Below, one piece after another: positions 17,836 through 27,106 of a stretch of DNA of 64,000 nt (position 1 is the stretch's first letter; each line of letters begins with the position of its first letter). The translations under genes were made by a program, and so were the position numbers. The notes beneath the pieces were generated by a model. That model did not search any database. It was not told the DNA's origin and saw nothing but the letters and a program-made list of their open reading frames with translations. The stretch covers positions 248,001-312,000 of the forward strand of contig JASGKO010000043.1 in NCBI GenBank assembly GCA_049840595.1. The letters are read 5' to 3'. The DNA is from JASGKO01 sp049840595. GTDB taxonomy: Bacteria > Verrucomicrobiota > Verrucomicrobiia > Chthoniobacterales > Chthoniobacteraceae.

Positions 17836-19426
17836 TCAATGCGCGTCCACTGGAGCGGCAGCCTTCGGCTTCACCACTTTTTTGAACATGAGCAGCAGGG
17901 GCATGGTGACGAGGCAGACGATGCCGACGAGGCGGAAGGCGTGGACGTAGGAGACGGTGGAGGCCTGGCGCAGGAGTTCGCTATAGATGGTGCCGAGGGC
18001 TTGCTGGGCGGCGTGAACGGAATCGCCATGGCTGGCGAACAGGCCCTTGGTGGTGGCGAAGGTCTGCTGATAGGTGCGGGTTCAGCTCGGAGAAGCGATC
18101 GACCATCATGGCTTGATTGGTCTGCGCGCGGCGGGCGAGGAGGGTCGTGAGGCCCGCAATGCCGATGCTGCCGCCGAGGTTGCGCATGAGGTTGTAAATG
18201 CCCGCGGCGTTGCCCATCTGCTCCTGCTTGAGCGTGCCCATGGTGAGCGTGGTGAGCGGGACGAAAATGCAACTGATCGAGAAGCCATTGATGATCGTGG
18301 GCCACAGCACGTTGGCATAGTTGATGTCGAGATTGAGCCGGCTGAGGACGAAGGAGGAAGACGCCAGCAACACGAACCCGAAGGCAATGATGTTGCGCCC
18401 GTTCACCTTTCCGAGGAGGCGGCCGACGATGATGGTGGCGGTGAAGGCGGCGACGCCGCGCGGGCTCAGGGCGAGGCCGGCATTGAGCGAGCTGTAGCCG
18501 AGCAGGTTTTGCAGGAAGAGCGGCAGGGTGGCAGTGGTGCCGTAGAGGATCGCGCCGAGGACGCAGATGAGAATGACGCCGCCGCAGAAGTTGCGATTGG
18601 CGAGCACGCGCAGGTCCACCAGCGGATGATCGGTAGTAAGCTCGCGCCAGACAAAAGCGAGGAACGAGAGCACGCAGATGATGGCGAGGACGGTGATGTT
18701 GGTGGATTCAAACCAGTCGTCCTCCTGCCCGCGATCGAGCACATACTGCAGCGTCGCGAGCCAGATGCTCAGGTAGCTGAAGCCCGGGATATCAATATTC
18801 GCCAGCGAGACGCGCCGGAGATAGGGCGGATCTTCCAGGACCGTCTGCGCCATGAAGACGGCGAGGATGCCCACGGGGAGGTTGATGTAAAACACCCAGC
18901 GCCACGAAAAATTATCCGTGATCCAGCCGCCCAGGGTCGGGCCGATGATCGGGGCGACGATCACGCCCATGGCAAAGATCGCCATCGCCTGCCCGCGCTT
19001 GTGGGGAGGAAAGCTCTCCAGCATCACCGCCTGCGAGATCGGCTGCAACGCGCCACCGCCCGCGCCTTGCAACACGCGGGCGAGAACGAGAAAGCCGAGG
19101 CTCTGCGCGGCCCCGCACAAGGCCGAGGCAATGGTAAACAAAGTAATACAAGCGATAAAGAAGCGTTTACGACCGAAGAGCCCGCTCAAGTAGTTCGTCG
19201 CCGGGAGAATGATCGCATTCGCGACCAGATAGCTCGTGAGCACCCAGGTCGATTCATCGGTGCTGGCCGAGAGGTTTCCGGCAATGTGCGGCAGCGACAC
19301 GTTGGCCACCGAGGTATCGAGCACTTCCATGAAAGTCGCCATCATCACCGAGGCCGCAATCAGCATCGGATGGTGCGAGGGAAACCACGTCTGCTTTGGC
19401 GCGGCGCTCAGGTCTTTGTCGCTCAT
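17836..19426 (-). CDS. EmrB/QacA-type MFS drug exporter (frame disrupted)
   Basis: A DHA2-family transporter of about 529 residues with 14 predicted helices: motif FMEVLDTSVANVSLPHIAG in helix 1, GRKRFF in the first loop, and WRWVFYINLPVG in the middle. Near 18073 the frame shifts by one base: upstream RFSELNPH, downstream YQQTFATTKGL (CAC-C-TAT). The downstream frame runs to a stop at 17836 and encodes the last helix ending KKVVKPKAAAPVDAH. It is 111 bases after the HlyD-family gene and is probably co-expressed with it. Together they would span both membranes with an unlinked TolC-type porin. Confidence 0.85.
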
Positions 19427-19499
19427 GGGAGAAGCCTCCGAAAATTGTACGCGAAAGGGCTGGGAACGAGGGGCGGGGTGGGCTTCGCTCCGCTCCCCA

Positions 19500-19530
19500 C
19501 TTCGTGCCTGCGTGTCTTCGTGGTGAAAAT
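19500..19530 (-). repeat. CACGAAG-type element, reverse orientation
   Basis: CTTCGTGCCTGCGTGTCTTC and the following GTGGTGAAAAT lie between the two efflux genes. This is the reverse complement of the TTTCACCACGAAG-type element found at 21600, 42864 and 46722. Confidence 0.55.
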
Positions 19531-19537
19531 CATTGGC

Positions 19538-20800
19538 TTAGCTCGCTTGGGCGGGAGCCAGCAGTTTGCGACCGAAGATCAGGGCCACAAAGGCCGCAGC
19601 CACCGCCACGATGAGCAAAATCAGAAACCGGCCGACGATGTGCCGCACCGTCACGGTGGGCACGACGGACATGCCCGGGCCGAGCACTTCGTTATCGCGC
19701 GGGTCTTCATCGAGCACGATCTTCACCGGCACGCGCTGCACCACTTTCACGAAGTTACCGGTTGCATTTTCCGGTGGAAGCAGGCTGAAGGCCGCTCCGC
19801 TGCCCGCCTGGATGCTATCCACATGCCCTTTGAACGGATGGCCCGGATACGCATCCACCTCGAGCTCCACCGGCTGGCCCGGCCCCATGTGGGTGAGCTG
19901 GGTTTCCTTGAAATTGGCGGTCACCCACACCTCGCGCGGCACGATCGCCATTGTGGCCTGGCCGGTTTGCACATAATCGCCGGCTTCCACCGACTTGCGC
20001 GTGACCCGGCCATCCTGCGGCGCGGTGACCTGGGCATAGGAGACCTGCAACTGCGCTTGTTGCAACTGCGCCTGGGCGGCCTTCACATCCGCCTGGGCGG
20101 CTTTGACCTGCGTGCCGTGGGCATCGGAGTCCAGTTGCGCTTCCTTCAAATAGGCATACGCGGCCTGCATCTGCTTTTGCTTCGATTCGAGGTCGGCTTT
20201 CGAGGTATCCACATCGGTGGTGGAGTGTTGTAAATCCTGTTGCGAGATGACGCCGCGGGTGGCGAGGGACTGGTTGCGGGCAAAGTCCTGCGCGTTTTTG
20301 GTCGCGGTCGCTTCCGAGGATTTCATCGTCGCGACGGCGGAAAGGCCGAAGAGGGTGACCGTATCGATATGGGCCTGGGCCTGCTTCAGGGCCGACTGTT
20401 CATTGGCGAGCTTGGCCTCGGCCTGGGCGAGGGCGGCCTGCTTTTGCTCCAGCACGACGTCGTAATCGGCCGGATCGATTTCAAACAGCGGATCGCCCTT
20501 GCGGACAAACTGGTTGTCTTTCACCTCCACGCTTTGCACGCGACCGCTTACCTTGGGCGCGACGTTGATCACATGCCCCTCCACGAAAGCGTCGTCCGTG
20601 GATTCGTTCTCCATCGTGTTCAGGAAAAAATGGGCGGCCGTCACGGCGAGGACCACGAATACAATGCCGAGCAGGAAAATGAAGCCGGGCCGCTGGAAGA
20701 GCGGCTTGGGCGCATCGGCCGACGCGTCCTGCACGAAGCTGGTGCTCACGGTCGCTTCGCTGGACATGTCTTCGCGCTGAATGGTGGTGGAATTACTCAT
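19538..20800 (-). CDS. HlyD/EmrA-family membrane fusion protein
   Basis: A 420-residue periplasmic adaptor. One N-terminal membrane anchor lies at about residues 37-58 (FIFLLGIVFVVLAVTAAHFF). The lipoyl halves are VAPKVSGRVQSVEVKDNQFVRKGD and VTAPQDGRVTRKSVEAGDYV, separated by a long alanine/glutamine-rich coiled-coil hairpin. A second hydrophobic stretch near the C-terminus (GRFLILLIVAVAAAFVALIF) is unusual for EmrA and suggests an extra anchor. It is first in the operon with the EmrB-like gene and divergent from a TetR regulator. Confidence 0.88.
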   Translation of the reverse strand: MSNSTTIQREDMSSEATVSTSFVQDASADAPKPLFQRPGFIFLLGIVFVVLAVTAAHFFLNTMENESTDDAFVEGHVINVAPKVSGRVQSVEVKDNQFVRKGDPLFEIDPADYDVVLEQKQAALAQAEAKLANEQSALKQAQAHIDTVTLFGLSAVATMKSSEATATKNAQDFARNQSLATRGVISQQDLQHSTTDVDTSKADLESKQKQMQAAYAYLKEAQLDSDAHGTQVKAAQADVKAAQAQLQQAQLQVSYAQVTAPQDGRVTRKSVEAGDYVQTGQATMAIVPREVWVTANFKETQLTHMGPGQPVELEVDAYPGHPFKGHVDSIQAGSGAAFSLLPPENATGNFVKVVQRVPVKIVLDEDPRDNEVLGPGMSVVPTVTVRHIVGRFLILLIVAVAAAFVALIFGRKLLAPAQAS

Positions 20801-20878
20801 ATCGGTACTTCGTTCATCAAAGATCGCAGCGCCCCCGGGTCGGTGGTGGTGGCAAAAACTGATTGCGCCGCGCTTGAT

Positions 20879-20894
20879 GTAAGTGAATACTTAC
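20879..20894. promoter_or_regulatory. TetR-type operator between efflux genes and regulator
   Basis: GTAAGTGAATACTTAC is a perfect inverted repeat (GTAAGT, 4-base spacer, ACTTAC). It lies 15 bases before the TetR start and 79 bases before the divergent adaptor start. Its position fits autoregulation and repression of the efflux operon. Confidence 0.7.
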
Positions 20895-20908
20895 TTAATA
20901 TTTCGCTT

Positions 20909-21598
20909 ATGTCCAATGACATTTCCAGTCCGACCCGCCGTTCCGCCGATACTCGCGAGCGGATTCTTGAGGCGGCGATCGAGCTTTTTGCCAAAAATGG
21001 CTTCGCCGGGACCACCACGAAGCAGATCGCCCGACTGGCCAAGAAGAACGAGGCGCTCATCTTCCGCTATTTCCCGACCAAGAAGGATCTCTACGCCGCG
21101 ATCATCCAGCGGAAGATTTCCCGCCGCTCCTCCGTGGAACTCATGGAAGCCCTCAATGCCGACCCGAGCGACAACAACGCCTTTCTCCGGGAACTGGTGA
21201 GCAAGGTGATCTGCGTGAAGAGCGAGGACACCCAGTTTCTGCGGCTCCTTTATTTCAGCGCGCTCGAGGGGCACGAGCTTTCCCAGTTGTTCTTCGACAC
21301 CTATGCGAAGCAATTGCGCGCGCAGCTCAATCAATTCATGAAAGCCGGGATGGAAGCGGGTCGGTTCCGTAAAATGGATCCGCGCCTGGCCTCGCGGGCG
21401 CTCATCGGCATGCTGGCGCACTACCAGGTGGCGACCGAGCTTTTTCACTTCGAACCCGACATGCCTTCTCCGGCCGAGGCGGCGCAGGTTTTTGTGGATA
21501 TTTTCCTGAATGGCATCAGTACGCAAAAGCCCGGCGTGGCCAAGTTGACGCCCAAAAGGAAAAAGGCCGTGAAGGCGATCCTGGCGCGGGCTTCTTAA
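20909..21598 (+). CDS. TetR-family repressor of the efflux operon
   Basis: A 229-residue regulator starting MSNDISSPTRRSADTRERIL. The helix-turn-helix is FAGTTTKQIARLAKKNEALIFRYFPTKKDLY, and the C-terminal ligand domain is helical, ending in a basic tail (KLTPKRKKAVKAILARAS). The start is chosen at the first Met before the HTH; a much longer in-frame extension upstream runs antisense through the adaptor gene and is rejected. It is divergent from the EmrAB-like operon with a perfect inverted repeat between them. Confidence 0.88.
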   Translation: MSNDISSPTRRSADTRERILEAAIELFAKNGFAGTTTKQIARLAKKNEALIFRYFPTKKDLYAAIIQRKISRRSSVELMEALNADPSDNNAFLRELVSKVICVKSEDTQFLRLLYFSALEGHELSQLFFDTYAKQLRAQLNQFMKAGMEAGRFRKMDPRLASRALIGMLAHYQVATELFHFEPDMPSPAEAAQVFVDIFLNGISTQKPGVAKLTPKRKKAVKAILARAS

Positions 21599-21599
21599 A

Positions 21600-21713
21600 T
21601 TTCACCACGAAGCACACGAAGGGCACGAAGCGGGGAGGGAGCCATGCGAAATACGCTAAACAGGCGAAAGGGATTTCCCTTTTTTCGCCTTTTTCGTGTG
21701 TTTCGCTGGCCGG
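21600..21713 (+). repeat. Composite intergenic element, copy 1
   Basis: This element follows two bases after the TetR stop. It has three CACGAAG units, a GGAGGGAGCCAT linker, then GCGAAA-type units that turn back into their reverse complement (CCCTTTTTTCGCCTTTTTCG), and ends TTTCGCTGGCCGG. The same order occurs at 42864-42971, with most bases conserved. Confidence 0.75.
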
Positions 21714-21726
21714 ATACCTGGCGGAG

Positions 21727-21763
21727 CGAAAAGAGGGCGGCTTGTCGATTAACAAGCCGCCCT
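21727..21763 (-). terminator. Terminator of tRNA-Leu
   Basis: On the minus strand AGGGCGGCTTGT and ACAAGCCGCCCT form a perfect 12-base stem with a six-base loop, followed by CTTTTC. It lies 6 bases past the encoded CCA of the tRNA. Confidence 0.85.
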
Positions 21764-21769
21764 GGAAAG

Positions 21770-21854
21770 TGGTGCTCACGAGAGGACTTGAACCTCCACG
21801 GGTTGCCCCATACGGTCCTGAGCCGTACCGCGTCTGCCATTCCGCCACGTGAGC
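21770..21854 (-). tRNA. tRNA-Leu (anticodon CAG)
   Basis: On the minus strand GCTCACG pairs with CGTGAGC as the acceptor stem. The anticodon stem and loop read CGGCTCAGGACCG (anticodon CAG), there is a long class II variable arm, and the T-loop is GGTTCAAGTCC. The CCA end is encoded. The cloverleaf was read by eye. Confidence 0.92.
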
Positions 21855-21942
21855 GTGGGAGGGCAATCTAGTAGGCCGCGCCGATTTGTAAACGGAAATT
21901 TTGCAGCATTCGCCCGGGCTCCATAAATGAGGAGTTTTCTTG

Positions 21943-22098
21943 TTCCTCGTTCCATCACTCCGTGGTGGAACGCCTCTGTCTGCGACACTCTGGGTCGATG
22001 GCTGAGGAGGCAATTCCTGCGCGCAAACCTCCCGCACCGCGACACGGAGTGTCCCCGGCAAGTGCGTTCCCACAGCCTCACTGTGGGAACGAGAGGGG
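21943..22098. repeat. Hairpin repeats with CGTTCCCAC...GTGGGAACG arms
   Basis: The gene-free gap between tRNA-Leu and dnaN holds two copies of a palindromic element. One (21943-21990) is the reverse of a copy at 40269-40318 and shares GTGTCGCAGACAG and ACGGAGT around the hairpin. The other (22044-22098) has CGTTCCCACAG and CTGTGGGAACG as perfect arms. This suggests a REP- or MITE-like mobile family; no transposase is nearby. Confidence 0.6.
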
Positions 22099-22279
22099 GA
22101 GGAAGTTTGCAAAGGCGGGGACGCTTTTGCCAGCCTGCGAGACGCGGGCACTCCCCACCAACGCTTCGCAACGACGATACCGTGGAGACAATTCACCACC
22201 CAAAAACAATTCCGGCTTGCTCCGATCCCGAAGGTCTCGAAGCAAGCCGGTGAAAAGTAGCGGGAATGGCCGTTGCGTC

Positions 22280-23375
22280 TTAGCTGATGCGCATCGGCAT
22301 CAGCACATACAGGAACGGGGTCTGAGACCTTGATCACGCCCGGGCTCATTTCGTCGATGAGGTCGAGATAGACTTCGTCGGTGCTGCAGGTTCTTGAGCG
22401 GGGCCATGAGGAACTCGGGGTTGAAGGCGATGGCGAACTCGCGGCCCTTGTACTGGATGGCGAGCGATTCGCGGGCTTCACCGACGTCCGGGGTATTGGC
22501 CGTGATGTCGAGGTTGTTCTTGCTGAAGATGAGTTTCACCGAGTTCGACTTCTCGCTGGCGAGCAGGGAGACGCGGTGCACGGAGTTGAAGAACAGATCG
22601 CGCTCGAGCGTGATGCGCTCCTTGGCTTCGGCCGGGATGACCTGGCGGTAGTTCGGGTAATTGCCTTCGATGAGCTTCGAGACGAGCAGCGTGTTGTTGA
22701 GCTCGAAGGCGACCTGGTTTTCGCCGACGGTCATCTTCACTTCGCCGTCCTCGCTGAGGATGCGCTGGAGTTCGGTCACGGCCTTGGTGGGGATGATGAT
22801 CTCCACTTCCTGGCTGCGGGGAAATTCGAGCTCGATATCGACCAGCGCGAGGCGACGGCCATCGGTGGCGACGAGGGTGAGCTTGTTGTCCTTGAACGAG
22901 CAGAGAATGCCGTTTAGCACGTAGCGGGTTTCGTCGGTCGAGATGGCGTAGGAGGTCTTCTTGAGGCCGTCCTTCAGGTCCTTCTGGCGGATGACGAAGG
23001 TGCGCGCGTTTTCAAACTTGGGCAGCGGGGAAATTCCTCCTCGGGCAGGCCGAGAATCTTGAAGAAGCTCGCGCCGCTGCGGATGCTCGCGATGTTCTTG
23101 GAATCGACTTCCACGGTGATTTCACCCTCGGGCAGCGCACCGATGATGGTGGAAAGGCGACGCGCCGGCAGCGTGGTGGCCCCGGTCTTTTCCACAGTCG
23201 TCTCGATGCCGCCGCGCATGCCGACGTCGAGATCGGTGGTGGTGAGACGCACCTGACCATCGGTGGCTTGCAGCAAGACGTTGGAGAGAATCGGCAGCGT
23301 TGTCCGCGTGCTGACCACGTTTTGCACGGTTTTCAAACCATCGAGGAATTTCTCTTTGCTGACGCTGAATTTCAT
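22280..23375 (-). CDS. dnaN: DNA polymerase III beta sliding clamp (three frame disruptions)
   Basis: The processivity clamp, about 365 residues, starts MKFSVSKEKFLDGLKTVQNVV. Family motifs are visible across the gene: TLPILSNVLLQ, DLDVGMRG, PARRLSTII, DGRRLALV, and the C-terminal SPGVIKVSDP then YVLMPMRIS. The reading frame breaks at about 23029 (one C missing in EEEFPPLPKF), about 22386 (extra C in LKNLSTDEV) and about 22318 (extra C in DPFLYVLMP). The net change is +1, in line with the span length. Because the gene is essential, these are most likely sequence errors. It lies downstream of dnaA on the same strand. Confidence 0.9.
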
Positions 23376-23485
23376 AAGGGTTGAACAGGAGTAGATGGAT
23401 GATGCCACCAACCGACGCAACCATTTATTCTAGTAATTGGAGGCTGGCAGGCAGTTTTTAAAAAATGGGTGCGGAGACGACGGAC

Positions 23486-24911
23486 TTAGCGATGCAACTG
23501 GCTGTCGAGGAACGAAATGGTCTGCCGGATTTTCTCCTCGCTCTGGATGCGCTCCTGCACCAGTCGATGCGCGTGGAGCACGGTGCCGTGGTCGCGACCG
23601 CCGAAGGCTTCGCCGATCTCGCTGAGCGAGGCCTTGGTGAGCTGGCGGGCGAGAAACATGGCGACCTGGCGCGGGAACGCGATGTTCGCCGGGCGGCGCT
23701 TGCTGGTCATATCAGCCAGGCGCACGTCGTAGTGCTCGGCCACCTTGCGCTGGATCTGGTCGATGGTGACGGTGCGGCGCGCTTCCTCCTGCAGGATGTC
23801 GCGCAGGACGTTCTCGATGTCCTCGGTGGCAAGCTGTCCGTTGCGGAGCGAGGCGTAGGAGGCCACGCGCATGAGCGCGCCCTCGAGGCGGCGGATGTTG
23901 GTGCGAATGCGCTGGGCGAGGAAGTCGAGGATGTCGTGCCCGAGCTTGATGTGCAGGGTCGCCGCCTTCTTGCGCAGAATGGCGAGGCGCGTCTCGATAT
24001 CGGGCGCCTGCAACTCGGCGGTGAGACCCCACTCGAAGCGGGAGACGAGACGTTGTCTCGAGATTCGCGATTTCGGACGGCGGTCGGTCGCTGGAAAGAA
24101 TGATCTGCTTGTGACCGTCGAAGAGGGTGTTGAAGGTGTGGAAGAACTCCTCCTGCGAGCGTTCCTTGCCGGCGAGGAACTGGATGTCGTCGATCACCAG
24201 CACGTCCGCCTGCCGGTAACGCTTGCGGAACTTGACCAGGGTGCCGTTTTGAATGGCGTCGATGAACTCGTTGGTGAACTTCTCGCTGGAGAGGTACATC
24301 ACCTTGGCCGCCTTCTTATGACTGTGCACATACTGGCCGATCGCCTGGATGAGGTGCGTCTTGCCCAGACCCACACCGCCATACACGAAGAGCGGATTGT
24401 AGGTCTTGGCCGGGGCCTGCGCGACCGCGAGCGCGGCGGCATGGGCGAACTGGTTGTTCGGGCCCACCACGAAGGTCTCGAAGGTATTGCGCGGGTTCAT
24501 CCCGTTGGCGGCAACCGGGGTCTCCGTCTCGGTCGCGACGACCGGCTTCGGGGCGGGCGCACTTTCCACCAGCGTCACCAGTTCCGGCTCCGGCTCTTTG
24601 GCCACGACGGGCTTTTTGAGTGCCGGGGCGGGAGCTGCCGCCGCTGCCGGGGCGCTTTCACCGCTTTTAAATTGAAACTTGATCTCGCGCGGGCCGCCGA
24701 GCACCGAGAGGATGGCGGAGTGGACGAGCGAGTTGTAGTTGGTCTCGATCCACAATTGGAAGATTTGGTTGGGCACCTGGAGTCGGAGCATTTGCTCGTC
24801 AGCGCCCACCAGTTCAATGCCGCAAAACCAGCGCTGAAAGGTGTCGGGACTCACCTGACCACGAATGACATCGGCGATATGATTCCAAATTAAGGCGTAG
24901 TTGTCGGCCAT
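23486..24911 (-). CDS. dnaA: Chromosomal replication initiator DnaA (one frame disruption)
   Basis: An initiator ATPase of about 474 residues that binds oriC and melts it. Domain I begins MADNYALIWNHIADVIRGQ, followed by an alanine/proline-rich linker. Walker A is GGVGLGKTHLIQAIG, Walker B is VLVIDDIQFLAGK, and the DNA-binding signature is EAFGGRDHGTVLHAHR near the C-terminus. The frame breaks near 24052 between SDRPPSEIANLE and RLVSRFEWGLTAEL, consistent with one extra base. The start at 24911 matches the family N-terminus. The DnaA boxes upstream support autoregulation and an adjacent origin. Confidence 0.93.
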
Positions 24912-25330
24912 AAGTGATTTGTCCACACAGAATTAGAGTTGATCAACGAACAGGGGGGAAGGGGCAACCGAGAGAAAAACCTCTCTGAAAAGCAGCGGTG
25001 AAAACAGGCAATTTCTTCAAACCGGCAAAAATCAGGAAAAATTGTATCAGCGTTAAACGCTTCACATTGAATGACTTGCGAATGGTCGAGTTGTGGAACG
25101 CTGATAAAAAGGACGTCACACGAATGTAATGAACCGCGCAACTGCTTGAATGGCTGCATCGCGGAGGGGTCATCATTGGTTCGATATTATTCACAAGTTA
25201 TTCACAGGCAGGTCTCTCACTCCCCGCCAGCGGCGAAAGATTAAAATCCGGGCAAAAACCCGACAAGAAAAAAGGGCAAAAACCGGCAATTTTATTTTGC
25301 CGAAAACGCCATTAAACCCTTGACGATGGT
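24912..25330. other. oriC: Probable replication origin region (oriC)
   Basis: The gene-free region upstream of dnaA contains two perfect DnaA boxes TTATTCACA at 25187-25195 and 25198-25206 (same face, 11-base spacing) and a near-consensus TTGTCCACA at 24919-24927. An AT-rich stretch near 25010-25080 could be the unwinding element. The linked dnaA-dnaN pair supports an origin here. GC skew over the whole chromosome would decide it. Confidence 0.6.
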
Positions 25331-25434
25331 GGCATGGTTTTCGGATGCCCATTTCATCCGGTTCTACGGGTTTTTCCGGATGTTCAAAAGTGCAAGGGCG
25401 TGGACTGCAAGCCACGGATTGCAGGTGCAACGCT

Positions 25435-25466
25435 GGGCGCCTTGGTGTCTTGGCGGTTAATTTTTG
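25435..25466 (-). repeat. CACCAAG-type element containing a stop codon
   Basis: Read on the minus strand, AATTAACCGCCAAGACACCA followed by AGGCGCC is an element with CCAAG units at a 9-base period. The TAA that ends the symporter gene is inside it. Confidence 0.55.
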
Positions 25467-27106
25467 GGCTGCGCCACGCGAGGCTGCGTCGTCTGGAAAC
25501 AAAGCGCCACTGCGAAGGTTACCAACGTCCCCGCCATGATTCGCCAGGGGAACTCGATGATCGGCAGCCACGTGGGCGGCGTATAAAGATGTGCGCCGAA
25601 GAGCGAGGCGGCATCGTTGGGCAGGTTGCTCAGTACCGCGGTGGCGAGGAAACCGGCCAGCATGGCGAGGAGGTTGCCCGCATTCGAACCACGAGTGCGC
25701 GTCGTCATGCCCACGAGGAAAATTCCCAGCAGCGAGCCATAGGTATAGCCGAAGGAGCCGAGGACGATGGGAATGATCCGCACCTCGGGATGCGTGAGCT
25801 TGACCCACGCCGTGCCGACCCCGATGGCCGCGAGCACGAAGGCGAAAATCGCGGTCGCCCAGCGGGCCGCGATCATTTGCTCATGGCCGCCCGCCGCCGG
25901 GCGGAAGATGCCGAGATAGAAGTCACGGGTAAAGGCGGTGGCGAGCGCGTTCAGCGCCGTGCTCAGGGAACCCATGGCGGTGGCGAACAGACCGGCGGCC
26001 ATCAGCCCGCGAATGCCCGGGGGCATTTCGTGCAGGATGTAGTTCACGAAGTAGTCGCTCTCGGGGCGACGTCCCGCATGGGCGGGGAGCTGGTGGTACA
26101 CCCACAGCAAAATGCCGATGAAAGTAAAACAAAGTGCGACCGGAATATCCGCCAGCCCGCTGAGAATGAGACTGCGGCGGCTGCGGCGCACGTCGGGCGC
26201 TGTGAGCATGCGTTGCACCATGTCCTGATCGGTGCCGTGCGTCGCCATGGTGACGAAGACCGAGGCGAGGAAGGCGGAGAAGATGGTATATTCTGTCTCG
26301 AGCACGCTCTTGATGTTTGCCCACAGGCTGCCACCAGCCACAAAACCGGTATCCCAAAAGGTCAGCGCCTTGGCTGCGATCTGCTGCTGGGCGAGCTGTC
26401 CGGTCGCCGTCGTCGCAGGCAGCACCCGGTGTGTCTGCTCCTGCACCACGCTCCAGCCGCCGACCGCGTGCCAGAGCGTAAAGAGCGCATACAGCATCGC
26501 CCCATACATCAACAGCACCTGGATCAAATCCGTCCATACCACCGCCTTGATGCCGCCGAAGGTGGTGTAGATGGCGGTGAGGAGCACCAGCACGCCCACC
26601 GCGCCTACATAGAACCACAATGTCTGGGCCGGATCGGGATGCACGTCCTTGATCATTTCCCAGGCACAGACGAGCAGGATCGCCGGGACAAACATCCGCG
26701 AGCCGCTCGCCAGCGCGCGGGTGATGAGAAACACCGTTGAGGAGGCCAGCTTGGTCGAGCGACCGAAGCGCGCCTCGAGGAACTCATAGATGGAGACCAC
26801 TTTCAGTTCATAGAAGCGGCCAATAAATAGATATGCCACGATGATGCGCGCGAGGATGGTCCCGATCGCGAGTTGCACGTAGGTGAAATTTCGCAGCCCA
26901 TAGCCCTCGCCCGGCGTACCAAGGAACGTCCCGGCGCTCACTTCCGAGGCGAGGATGGAGGCCAGCACGGCCCACCACGGGATGCTGCGATGGGCGACGG
27001 CAAATCCCTCCATGGTGCGTTCCCCGCGGCCCTTGTAGAGGCCGATGCCGAGAATGAGGGCGAAGTAGGCAACGATGACGGCGAGATCGAGGCCGAGACC
27101 GTTCAT
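25457..27106 (-). CDS. Sodium:solute symporter (SSS family)
   Basis: A 549-residue membrane protein with about 13 helices. The family hallmarks are RTMEGFAVAHRSIPWWAV near the start, then FLGTPGEGYGLRNFTYVQ, TAIYTTFGGIKAVVWTDLIQ and GLFATAMGSLSTALNALATAFTRDFY. It imports an organic solute with sodium; substrate specificity cannot be read, although sugars, sialic acid and carboxylates are typical. Its start overlaps the stop of the ArgA-like gene (ATGA), so the two are co-translated. It is the last gene of that operon. Confidence 0.9.
   Translation of the reverse strand: MNGLGLDLAVIVAYFALILGIGLYKGRGERTMEGFAVAHRSIPWWAVLASILASEVSAGTFLGTPGEGYGLRNFTYVQLAIGTILARIIVAYLFIGRFYELKVVSIYEFLEARFGRSTKLASSTVFLITRALASGSRMFVPAILLVCAWEMIKDVHPDPAQTLWFYVGAVGVLVLLTAIYTTFGGIKAVVWTDLIQVLLMYGAMLYALFTLWHAVGGWSVVQEQTHRVLPATTATGQLAQQQIAAKALTFWDTGFVAGGSLWANIKSVLETEYTIFSAFLASVFVTMATHGTDQDMVQRMLTAPDVRRSRRSLILSGLADIPVALCFTFIGILLWVYHQLPAHAGRRPESDYFVNYILHEMPPGIRGLMAAGLFATAMGSLSTALNALATAFTRDFYLGIFRPAAGGHEQMIAARWATAIFAFVLAAIGVGTAWVKLTHPEVRIIPIVLGSFGYTYGSLLGIFLVGMTTRTRGSNAGNLLAMLAGFLATAVLSNLPNDAASLFGAHLYTPPTWLPIIEFPWRIMAGTLVTFAVALCFQTTQPRVAQPKN

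Noticed and set aside
18074..20233. Open frame of 719 codons on the plus strand opposite the efflux genes
   Set aside because: Composition is His/Arg/Glu-rich without domains; both strands cannot code here, and the minus-strand EmrAB-like proteins are well supported.
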